In this document: piece by piece, positions 6,492-14,843 of the stretch
Numbering within the stretch: position 1 is the first letter of the stretch
Layout of the letters: every line of letters begins with the position of its first letter
Assembly: GCA_021298335.1 (NCBI GenBank)
Contig: JAJTEZ010000032.1
Location: 1-34,006 of the forward strand
Reading direction: 5' to 3'
DNA length: 34,006 bases
Origin: Saprospiraceae bacterium
Lineage (GTDB): Bacteria > Bacteroidota > Bacteroidia > Chitinophagales > Saprospiraceae
Notes under the pieces: model-generated
What the model was told of the DNA's origin: nothing
The model's input: the letters and a program-made list of their open reading frames with translations, nothing else
The model's database searches: none
Translations under genes and position numbers: made by a program

Positions 6492-9161
6492 TTGTATATA
6501 TTCGTAAGACCGAAAAACAGCCAGCCATTGGAAAATCAGAACCCCAGTTTGGAAAATCGCCATTTCAAGTTTAAGGAACTGAAAGTGTATTCCTCTACGG
6601 AGTGGCTAGCAGAAAACCGTAAAAAATACCGACAGGTCTTCGATCGCTTTGAGACGACATATATTTATGCTGAGCTGTCATTTTACAATAAACTTTTTGA
6701 CGTTGACAATTGGGAAGTACAGATAGAATTAAAGTGTTTTGAGCTGAAAAATAATCGGAAGCAGGTTTGCAACCTGACTTTTAAGAAGAAAGTCAGCAAG
6801 TTTGATAACGTGGTATTCATCAGAGAAGGCTGGGGAAATAAAAAAGAAGGGTCTTTCTGGAAAAAAGGCACCTACTACTGGGAAGCCTGGATTGAAGGTG
6901 AAAAGGTAAGTACCAAATATTTTTATGTAGAAGATATTGGTAATGCAGTGGACGTAGAAGGGCAGAGTCCCTATGTTTCACTATATTCCTTGCGGCTTTA
7001 TGAAGGACAGTATGATGATGTGATGGAAGAGGAGAGAGGGTACCTGACTATGTTTTCGGCTGAAGAAACCCGATATGTATATGCTGAAATCTTTTTATCC
7101 AATCTAATCCGGACAGACAACTGGCATTGTGAGGTCTTTGTAAAATTCTATAATGAAAGCCGTGAATTGAAAGGTCAGGTGATCCGCTTACAGAACGTGA
7201 AGAAAGATGATGAAATCATTCGCCTGACAGCAGGTTGGGGTGCCAATTCCAAGGGATCCTGGAAGGAGGGGAAATACAGCATTGAAGTGATTTTTATGGA
7301 TACTTTGCTGGCGGTGGCAGAGTTTGATATGGGGGATGAGTTTTTAGAGGGTCTTGTACCGGTGTACCTTCCGGACAGAGCCTTCCCTGTCAATGGAGGA
7401 GAAGTCATCATTCCTGAAACGTTTGAAGAGCTCCTCGCACGGCTGGACGCGCTGGTGGGTTTGCAGGAAATCAAGCAAAAGGTAAAAGACCATGCTACAT
7501 ATCTGGATTTTTTAAAAATCAGAAAAGAAAAAGGCTTTCGGGAGAATGAAAAAATCAATATTAACTCAGTGTTTACGGGGAATCCGGGTACCGGAAAAAC
7601 GACAGTTGCCAAAATGATGGGCATGTTGTACCGTAAAATGGGCCTGTTGAGCAAGGGACACGTTTTGGAAGTAGACAGGTCAGATTTGGTAGGGGAATAC
7701 ATTGGACAGACTGCACCGAAGGTCAAGGAAGTGATTGAAAGAGCCCGAGGGGGCATTTTGTTTATTGACGAAGCGTATGCCCTGGCGCGTGCGAATGATG
7801 ACTCAAAGGATTTTGGCCGTGAGGTCATTGAAATTCTGATGAAAGAGATGACGAGTGGAAAAGGAGATCTTGCTGTTATTGTGGCGGGTTACCCAAAGGA
7901 AATGAAGCATTTTATACAGTCAAATCCTGGCTTAAAATCCAGATTCAAACATTTTCTTGAATTTTCGGATTACCTTCCGCAGGAACTGGTGAGCATTGCT
8001 GAAAAAGTGGCACAAGAAAAGGAGATTCATTTTTCAGATGAAAGTTTTTCCATCATTCGGGAGATGATCACTGAAGCCTACCGGGACAGGGATAAATCCT
8101 TTGGGAATGCCCGATTCGTGGAAGATCTTCTCGAACGGGCAAAACAGCAAATGGCCATGCGTGTCATGAGTCGCAAAAAGCCTTCCCGACTTACCCGATG
8201 TGAATTATCTGAAATTCAAGTTTCTGATGTAATTTCTTTACGGCCTAAAACTAAAGGCGATATTGCAGAAATTCCCATCGATGAAGTATTGCTGCAAGAC
8301 TCTTTAAATGCTTTGGATGCTTTAACCGGCATCGAAAATGTGAAAGATAGGATTCATGAGATGGTCAACCTAGTCCGTTTTTACAGAGAAACAGGTCGAA
8401 ACGTGCTTTCGGGTTTTTCAATGCATTCAATTCTCGTAGGTAATCCGGGAACAGGCAAGACAACTGTAGCCCGGATTCTTGCCCGAATATATAAGGCATT
8501 GGGTATCCTGGAACGCGGCCATATAGTTGAAACAGACCGGCAGGGACTGGTAGCCGGATATGTTGGTCAGACGGCTTTGAAAACCAATGAAAAGATTGAC
8601 GAAGCTATTGGTGGTGTATTATTTATCGATGAGGCATACGCACTGACCAGTCCGACCGCGCAGGGTGATTTTGGCGCAGAGGCAATCCAGACATTGTTAA
8701 AAAGAATGGAGGACCAGCGAGGAAAGATTTTTGTGATAGTTGCAGGATACCCTGATAATATGGATGCATTTCTGAAGGCAAATCCTGGATTATCCTCACG
8801 TTTCGACAAAACATATCATTTTCAGGATTACACGCCAGCACAACTGGAAGAAATTGGAGTAAGGATGGCTGAATCAGAGGGGTATACCTGGTCGTTAAAA
8901 GCAAGAGATACCTTTGCCAACGTCTTAACGAACATGTATGAAAAACGCGATAAATATTTTGGAAATGGTCGGGTCGTTCGCAAATTGATTTCAGAAATTT
9001 GCAAAAATCAAAATTTACGCACTGCTTCTATTCCTGCTACCCGCCGGAAAAAATCGACCATTCACCAGATTGAGCTCGCAGACATTCAAAAGATGTCTGT
9101 ATTTGCAGAAAGTGAGGGCATTGAACGTAAATCCATCGGTTTCAGAAAAAAAGATAAATAG
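6492..9161 (+). CDS. Double AAA+ ATPase (CbbX/SpoVK-like) with duplicated N-terminal domain
   Basis: A cytosolic protein of about 889 residues without a signal peptide. Residues 27-146 and 158-285 are two related beta-rich domains; compare YIYAELSFYNKLFDVDNW with YVYAEIFLSNLIRTDNW, and the later WGNKKEGSFWKKGTYY with WGANSKGSWKEGKY. Two CbbX/SpoVK-type AAA+ modules follow, each with Walker A GNPGTGKT (363-370 and 650-657) and Walker B FIDEAYAL (Asp426/Glu427 and Asp713/Glu714). Both modules keep these residues, so both may hydrolyse ATP. Relatives remodel protein complexes, such as CbbX on inhibited Rubisco and EccA in type VII secretion, but no Rubisco or ESX gene is nearby. The start is uncertain: no ATG occurs in the first 170 codons, and TTG at 6492, 6528 or 6549 are candidates. 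The function of the N-terminal domains is unknown to me. Confidence 0.85.
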   Translation: MYIFVRPKNSQPLENQNPSLENRHFKFKELKVYSSTEWLAENRKKYRQVFDRFETTYIYAELSFYNKLFDVDNWEVQIELKCFELKNNRKQVCNLTFKKKVSKFDNVVFIREGWGNKKEGSFWKKGTYYWEAWIEGEKVSTKYFYVEDIGNAVDVEGQSPYVSLYSLRLYEGQYDDVMEEERGYLTMFSAEETRYVYAEIFLSNLIRTDNWHCEVFVKFYNESRELKGQVIRLQNVKKDDEIIRLTAGWGANSKGSWKEGKYSIEVIFMDTLLAVAEFDMGDEFLEGLVPVYLPDRAFPVNGGEVIIPETFEELLARLDALVGLQEIKQKVKDHATYLDFLKIRKEKGFRENEKININSVFTGNPGTGKTTVAKMMGMLYRKMGLLSKGHVLEVDRSDLVGEYIGQTAPKVKEVIERARGGILFIDEAYALARANDDSKDFGREVIEILMKEMTSGKGDLAVIVAGYPKEMKHFIQSNPGLKSRFKHFLEFSDYLPQELVSIAEKVAQEKEIHFSDESFSIIREMITEAYRDRDKSFGNARFVEDLLERAKQQMAMRVMSRKKPSRLTRCELSEIQVSDVISLRPKTKGDIAEIPIDEVLLQDSLNALDALTGIENVKDRIHEMVNLVRFYRETGRNVLSGFSMHSILVGNPGTGKTTVARILARIYKALGILERGHIVETDRQGLVAGYVGQTALKTNEKIDEAIGGVLFIDEAYALTSPTAQGDFGAEAIQTLLKRMEDQRGKIFVIVAGYPDNMDAFLKANPGLSSRFDKTYHFQDYTPAQLEEIGVRMAESEGYTWSLKARDTFANVLTNMYEKRDKYFGNGRVVRKLISEICKNQNLRTASIPATRRKKSTIHQIELADIQKMSVFAESEGIERKSIGFRKKDK

Positions 9162-9210
9162 AGCTCTTTACTGAACGAAAGTCGATCGGCAACTTTCCTC
9201 TTTTTGTCGT

Positions 9211-9228
9211 GTTATTGAACACAATAAC
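9211..9228 (+). other. Leader hairpin before the PLP decarboxylase gene
   Basis: GTTATTG and CAATAAC form a perfect 7-bp stem around AACA, 18 bases before the decarboxylase ATG. There is no T-run after it, so it is more likely an mRNA leader structure or operator than a terminator. Confidence 0.35.
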
Positions 9229-9246
9229 GCAAGTGAGACCCGGGAA

Positions 9247-10707
9247 ATGACAAAACCAGATACTGAACAGTCGCTCGATCCGGAGAACTGGGAAGAGATG
9301 CGACAATTAGGGCATGCTATGGTCGATGATGTGATAGATTATCTTCGCAACATTCGGGAAAGGCCTGTGTGGAGTGCAATGCCGAAAGATGCAAAACAGC
9401 AGTTTGAGCAAGGATTGCCTTATCAACCCATAGACGCAAATGAAGTGTATGCTGACTTCATGAAGTATATTCTTCCTTACAACAAAGGCAACGTACACCC
9501 CAGGTTCTGGGCTTGGGTGCAGGGTACCGGGACACCCGTTTCAGTTTTTGCGGATATGCTCGCAGCTGCGATGAATGCGAATGTAACCATCGGAGAGCAG
9601 TCGGCAATGTACGTGGACCAGCAGGTAGTAAACTGGTGCCGGGAAATGATGGAATACCCTGAAACGGCATCTGGCATGCTCGTAAGTGGTGCCTCCATGG
9701 CAAACCTTACGGCCTTGCTTGTGGCCAGAAATACAATGCTGGAAGGTGTTCGAAATCAGGGTCTCCAACATTTTTCGGGGCAGCCAGTGATGTACTGCAG
9801 CACCGAATCCCATAGCTGTATCGACAAAGCGGCAGAAGTAATGGGACTTGGCAAGAAAGGATTACAGAAAATTCCTGTTCGCTCTGACTATTGCATGGAT
9901 GTTGCATCGTTGCGCAATCAAATCCTGGAGGACATTGCAGCAGGTAAATTGCCATTTGCTATAATTGGAAATGCGGGAACGGTAAATACCGGAGCCATTG
10001 ATCCCTTGCATGAACTGGCAGCCACAGCAAAAGAATTTGGTCTGTGGTTTCATGTGGATGGAGCCTTTGGGGCTTTGGCTAGATTGGTTCCGGAGTATAC
10101 TCCGGTTCTGGAAGCCATTTCACAGTCTGACAGTGTGGCTTTTGACTTGCACAAGTGGATGTACATACCATATGAAGTGGGCTGTGTATTGATCAGGGAT
10201 AGACAAATGCACCGGATGGCATTTTCCAATACTCCGACCTACCTGATTCAGCATGAGCGAGGACTCGCTTCAGGGTTGGAATCACTGAATCATTATGGCA
10301 TTGAATTGTCTCGCGGGTTTAAAGCACTGAAGGTATGGATGGCCATCCGACATTACGGCATGAACGCCCTGATCAGACAGATTCAAAAAAATATACAACA
10401 AGCATTGTATTTGGAGCAAAAAATCAAATCCGAACCTTCCTTGCAGCTAATGGCACCTGTCACTTTGAATATCGTGTGCTTTCGGTTTGTTTACGAGGGA
10501 TGTTCTGACGTGCAACTCGGAGAAATAAACAAGGAAATCGTAATGAAATTGCAGGAAGAAGGCATTGCATCTCCCTCCTATGCGATTTTGGGAGGGAAGT
10601 ACTGCATCCGAGTTGCGATTACAAATCACAGAAGTAAAACCGAGGATTTTGATTTGCTGTTGACAGAGGTACTGCGATTGGGAAAAAAAACTGGCAATTT
10701 GGTTTAG
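9247..10707 (+). CDS. Group II pyridoxal-phosphate amino acid decarboxylase
   Basis: A 486-residue cytosolic PLP enzyme of the aromatic-L-amino-acid/tyrosine decarboxylase type. The segment VHPRFWAWVQGTGTPVSVFAD matches the substrate-site region of this family. The cofactor Asp lies in FHVDGAFGA (Asp271) and the Schiff-base Lys in DLHKWMYIPYE (Lys303). SGASMANLTALLVAR is the phosphate-binding turn. Size and motif order are complete. The substrate (tyrosine, phenylalanine, tryptophan or another) cannot be decided by eye. The gene follows the AAA+ gene by 85 bases on the same strand, so the two may share a transcript. Confidence 0.92.
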   Translation: MTKPDTEQSLDPENWEEMRQLGHAMVDDVIDYLRNIRERPVWSAMPKDAKQQFEQGLPYQPIDANEVYADFMKYILPYNKGNVHPRFWAWVQGTGTPVSVFADMLAAAMNANVTIGEQSAMYVDQQVVNWCREMMEYPETASGMLVSGASMANLTALLVARNTMLEGVRNQGLQHFSGQPVMYCSTESHSCIDKAAEVMGLGKKGLQKIPVRSDYCMDVASLRNQILEDIAAGKLPFAIIGNAGTVNTGAIDPLHELAATAKEFGLWFHVDGAFGALARLVPEYTPVLEAISQSDSVAFDLHKWMYIPYEVGCVLIRDRQMHRMAFSNTPTYLIQHERGLASGLESLNHYGIELSRGFKALKVWMAIRHYGMNALIRQIQKNIQQALYLEQKIKSEPSLQLMAPVTLNIVCFRFVYEGCSDVQLGEINKEIVMKLQEEGIASPSYAILGGKYCIRVAITNHRSKTEDFDLLLTEVLRLGKKTGNLV

Positions 10708-10809
10708 GAATGCACTAAATGAATAGGTTTTTATAGTTTGCGCATTCAAAAAATCATCAAATTTTAGTTTCTTTGACCTGCCAATTTCAATAATAAAAAA
10801 ATTGAATTC

Positions 10810-13800
10810 ATGAATTCACGTTTAAACATTCTTCTATCGATTTTCTTTGGAATTTTCTGTTGTTTTTTTGTGAACGCACAGGAACAACCGAAATATGAAG
10901 CACTTGATCAGCAGTTCTTGTCTTATGAGATCATCAGTGCTGATGCTTCTGCCATCTGTCAGCAATTGCGGACTCCGAATCGTGATCTGATCACCGTGTT
11001 TCGGGTAAATGAAAACACTGAGTGGCGTTTGAGGCTTGAAAATTCAGGGATTATTTCCCCGGAATACACAGTCACAGTCGCCACAGAAAACGGTTTGGAA
11101 AGGTCCAAAGGAACAAGGGCTTTGCCTATGAGAGGGGTGGTTGAAGACCAGCCTGGAAGTGAAGTGAGCCTAACGTTCCATGATGATTTTATCTATGGAT
11201 ACATCAGACTAGGCATGCAGCTATATTATATTGAACCCTTGTATCATTTTATCAAAGGAGGTGAAAAAGGGAAATACGTACTGTACAGCGTACGGGATAT
11301 CAAACCTGGACCAGAAAGGAAATGCGGGTACAATGATGACCGTCGCGAACTCGATCGCATCCAGAAGCAGACTACTCAAGGATTGAGCCAACAAATGCCT
11401 GGGGGGTGCTTTGAAGTGCAAATTAATGCGGCTGCAGATTTTACAATGTTTTCGTTTTATGGTTTAACGGGCACTCAAAACCATAATATCGGCGTATTGA
11501 ACAATGTGCAGACAAACTATGATAATGAATTTGCGGATGACCTGCAACTCCAGATGGGCGAACAATGGATTTCTTCATGTTCTACCTGTGATCCATGGAC
11601 TTCAAGCCTGGATCCGGGCGATTTGCTCGACGATTTCACCAGCTGGGCACTTAACGGATTTTCGGTAGGACATGATATTGCATCCTGTTGGACACGTCGT
11701 GATTTTACGGGAGGGACTATTGGTCTTGCATGGGTAGGAGTCGTCTGTTCGCAGTATAAATACCATGTATTACAGGATTTTAGCTCGAATGCAGAGCTAA
11801 AGAGGGTGCTCATGGCACATGAAATGGGGCATAACTTTGATGCCTCCCACAATACTGGTATTATGGCTCCTTCAGTAAGTACAGCTACAAACTGGTCCTC
11901 AACTTCTATTGCTGAAATTCAGGCACATTACCTTTCCGTCGGCTGCCTTTCAAACTGCTCATCAGGTACAGCTCCGACGCCGGATTTTACATTTGTACAA
12001 GTGAACCCTTGCGAGCCGGCTTCCATGGAGTACACGGCCCTCGCCCCCAACGCAAATACTTGGGAATGGACGTTTGCCGGTGGAAACCCTGCTGTGTCTA
12101 CACTTCAAAACCCCGTGGTTGAATACGCTACCACCGGCGTATACAATGTCACCCTTGAAGTGTCCAATGGCTATGGATCAAACAGCTCCACAGTTCCCGT
12201 TTATGTCAGCGTGATTCCCAATGCAGTGGCCAACTTTCAGTATGCTGTCAATAACCACGTAGTCACATTTACATTTACGGGTGTTTCTGCCAATACATTT
12301 CAATGGGATTTTGGTGATGGGACGCCTCCTGCCACAGTTGCCAATCCAACTCATACTTATCCAATCAATGGAACTTATAATGTGACACTGGAGGTAACAA
12401 ATGCCTGTGGATCAAATACTATCACAATACCGGTGACCATCAGCGTACTCCCATTTGTGAATTTCTCAGCAGTACCAATTTCAGGCTGCCAGCCCCTTAC
12501 TGTGGGTTTTACCAACCTGTCTACCAATGCGGTTTCTTACAACTGGTCATTCCCCGGCGGCAGTCCTTCCACCTCGACTGCTGCCAATCCTACAGTTGTC
12601 TTTAATACTCCTGGATTCCACACTGTGACCCTTGAAGCCACCAATAGTGCTGGTACAAACACGATCGTAAAAAATGATTATATTTCAGCGGATCCACTTC
12701 CTGTGGGAGGTTTTACATCCTCATCCAACGCAAATACAGTCACATTTACCCAGCAGACCAACCATGCAGATACAATACTTTGGAATTTCGGAGACGGCCA
12801 AACAAGCAACCTCTGGAATCCGGTACATACTTATACCACGAATGATACGTTTACTGTGACGCAAGTCCTGACAAATGGCTGCGGCACAATACAATACAAC
12901 CAGCAACTCATCATTGCTGTTCCCCCGCAGCCATCTTTTACACCGTCAGGCCCGGATACGCTCTGCATAGCCCAGGGAGTTCAGTTTGTCAGCACAACGA
13001 CAAACAACCCTCAAACATATGCGTGGACATTTGAGGGAGGCAGCCCTGCCACATCTGCTGATTCCATGCCCTATGTAGTCTATCAAATACCCGGTTTGTA
13101 TGATGTGACACTTGTTGTGACCAATCAGTTTGGGTCATCTCTGGTGACTATTTCAGACCAGATCTCGGTGAATTCAATCCCATCTGTAGCATTTACATAC
13201 GATGTCTCGGGGCTGGAGGCTAGTTTCGTCTCACAGGTTACCAACGGCGATAGCCTCTTCTGGCAGTTTGGCGATGGCCAGGGTACGACAGGCAGTCAGA
13301 CAGTTCACACATATACTGGGGAAGGAACCTATACCGTAAGTCTGAAGGCAGAGAATACATGTGGCGATTCTATGAGTGTGCAACAGGTGCCTGTCTATTA
13401 CTTTCCGGCAGGTGGGATACAAATCACTGAAGACAGCGTTTGTTTTGCACAGGATATTCAGTTTCAGGGACAGTCCGCCTCCAATACAAATCAATGGAGC
13501 TGGTCGTTTCCCGGAGGAAATCCTACTTCCTCAAGCCAGCAAGCGCCTCTGGTGAACTATGCAAATCCTGGACAGTACACAGCGACACTCATTGTCACAA
13601 ATGCAGTCGGTTCTGATACCGTTGAACAATCTGTCAGTATTTTGGAAGGTGCACTCGCTTCGGCAGATCTCTTACAAAACGGGTTTTCAGTGCAGTGCAC
13701 ATTTACAGGTGTAAATCAGGATTCAGTACTTTGGGCATTTGGGGACGGAGTTATTTCATCCATCTTGAACCCGTCTCATACCTATGCTTCACCCGGTACT

Positions 13801-14154
13801 TATCTGATTACTCTTGTGGCATTTCACGAATGTGGGAACGATACCATCGTCAGACAGGTGACATTTTTGCCATCTTCGTTGGACGACACTGGGGAATTTT
13901 CTGATGTAAAAATTGTACCCAATCCTACCTCGGGAGTATTTCTACTTCATACTGAGCAGGCTATGCTGAAAGAGGTGACAATTGAGGTCAGAGATTTATT
14001 GGGAAGAAGAATTGAATTATTGACCAATGCTCCTTTGTCTGCTGCAAGCCCTTGTCTGATTGACATTTCGGTTGCTGAAGCAGGGGTATATACCATCATA
14101 GTGAGGTCCGGGGATAAAAGCCGGGCTTGGTTGCTGGTAAAAACTGACAGGTAA
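10810..14154 (+). CDS. Secreted M12B-like zinc metalloprotease with eight PKD domains and T9SS tail
   Basis: The 1114-residue protein opens with a signal peptide (cleavage near VNAQ). A propeptide-like region of about 180 residues follows, then a reprolysin-type zinc metallopeptidase domain with HEMGHNFDASH (337-347, zinc ligands His337, His341 and His347; catalytic Glu338). NTGIM soon after may supply the Met turn. Residues 388 to about 1022 hold eight PKD domains of two alternating types: one with the WSFPGG core and leading Cys, one with the shorter FGDG core. The last 90 residues (VKIVPNPTSGVF to the end) are a standard T9SS sorting domain, so the protein should be exported and attached to the surface or released. 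Cys in PERKCGYND before the catalytic domain could act as a cysteine switch, which is only a suggestion. rpe starts 11 bases downstream. Confidence 0.9.
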   Translation: MNSRLNILLSIFFGIFCCFFVNAQEQPKYEALDQQFLSYEIISADASAICQQLRTPNRDLITVFRVNENTEWRLRLENSGIISPEYTVTVATENGLERSKGTRALPMRGVVEDQPGSEVSLTFHDDFIYGYIRLGMQLYYIEPLYHFIKGGEKGKYVLYSVRDIKPGPERKCGYNDDRRELDRIQKQTTQGLSQQMPGGCFEVQINAAADFTMFSFYGLTGTQNHNIGVLNNVQTNYDNEFADDLQLQMGEQWISSCSTCDPWTSSLDPGDLLDDFTSWALNGFSVGHDIASCWTRRDFTGGTIGLAWVGVVCSQYKYHVLQDFSSNAELKRVLMAHEMGHNFDASHNTGIMAPSVSTATNWSSTSIAEIQAHYLSVGCLSNCSSGTAPTPDFTFVQVNPCEPASMEYTALAPNANTWEWTFAGGNPAVSTLQNPVVEYATTGVYNVTLEVSNGYGSNSSTVPVYVSVIPNAVANFQYAVNNHVVTFTFTGVSANTFQWDFGDGTPPATVANPTHTYPINGTYNVTLEVTNACGSNTITIPVTISVLPFVNFSAVPISGCQPLTVGFTNLSTNAVSYNWSFPGGSPSTSTAANPTVVFNTPGFHTVTLEATNSAGTNTIVKNDYISADPLPVGGFTSSSNANTVTFTQQTNHADTILWNFGDGQTSNLWNPVHTYTTNDTFTVTQVLTNGCGTIQYNQQLIIAVPPQPSFTPSGPDTLCIAQGVQFVSTTTNNPQTYAWTFEGGSPATSADSMPYVVYQIPGLYDVTLVVTNQFGSSLVTISDQISVNSIPSVAFTYDVSGLEASFVSQVTNGDSLFWQFGDGQGTTGSQTVHTYTGEGTYTVSLKAENTCGDSMSVQQVPVYYFPAGGIQITEDSVCFAQDIQFQGQSASNTNQWSWSFPGGNPTSSSQQAPLVNYANPGQYTATLIVTNAVGSDTVEQSVSILEGALASADLLQNGFSVQCTFTGVNQDSVLWAFGDGVISSILNPSHTYASPGTYLITLVAFHECGNDTIVRQVTFLPSSLDDTGEFSDVKIVPNPTSGVFLLHTEQAMLKEVTIEVRDLLGRRIELLTNAPLSAASPCLIDISVAEAGVYTIIVRSGDKSRAWLLVKTDR

Positions 14155-14165
14155 ATTCGGGGATT

Positions 14166-14843
14166 ATGGGAAAACATCTGATTGCTCCATCCATTTTATC
14201 TGCTGACTTTGGTCATTTGCAGAGAGATATAGAAATGATCAACAGCTCTGAAGCTGACTGGCTTCACGTGGATGTGATGGATGGAAATTTTGTGCCGAAT
14301 ATTTCTTTCGGCCCCGATATAGTAAAGGTGATGCACTCCGGTTGCCGCTTACCGTTGGACGTACATCTGATGATTGAAAAGCCGGAGAGATATATCGATG
14401 TATTTGCAACTGCCGGTTCTTCCAACCTTTCGGTGCATGCAGAAGCCTGTACTCACCTTCATCGTACAATTCAGCAAATTCGCGATGCGGGGATGAATCC
14501 GGGAGTTGCCATCAATCCTCATACTCCGGTCAATGTGTTAGAAGATGTTCTTGAAGAACTATCTTTGGTGATTCTAATGAGTGTGAATCCGGGATTTGGT
14601 GGACAGAAATTCATCTATAGAACACTCCACAAAATACAGATGCTTAGAGAAATGATCGATATGCGAAACTTAAGTGTCAAGATCGAAGTGGACGGTGGTG
14701 TAGGACTTCAAAATGCAGAAGCTATCCTTCAGGCTGGAGCCGATATCCTGGTAGCAGGAAACAGCGTTTTTAAATCAGACAATCCACACCTTGCCATTTA
14801 TAGTCTAAAAAACCTGGGTATTCAGGGTTTGTATGCTTCGTAA
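14166..14843 (+). CDS. rpe: Ribulose-phosphate 3-epimerase
   Basis: Interconverts ribulose 5-phosphate and xylulose 5-phosphate in the pentose phosphate pathway. The 225-residue TIM barrel shows APSILSADFGHL, the metal-binding HVDVMDGNFVPNISFGPDIV, DVHLMIEKPERY, MSVNPGFGGQKF and the second catalytic Asp in VEVDGGV written as IEVDGGVGLQNA. Length and motifs are complete. The start is fixed by MGKHLIAPSIL. It lies 11 bases after the metalloprotease stop, and its last 11 bases overlap the TonB receptor start, so it is part of a tight plus-strand group with two cell-envelope genes. Confidence 0.96.
   Translation: MGKHLIAPSILSADFGHLQRDIEMINSSEADWLHVDVMDGNFVPNISFGPDIVKVMHSGCRLPLDVHLMIEKPERYIDVFATAGSSNLSVHAEACTHLHRTIQQIRDAGMNPGVAINPHTPVNVLEDVLEELSLVILMSVNPGFGGQKFIYRTLHKIQMLREMIDMRNLSVKIEVDGGVGLQNAEAILQAGADILVAGNSVFKSDNPHLAIYSLKNLGIQGLYAS

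Noticed and set aside
7175-7828. A 217-codon minus-strand ORF
   Set aside because: It lies wholly inside the AAA+ gene, opposite the conserved first ATPase module, and its sequence is Ser/Pro/Arg-rich shadow translation.
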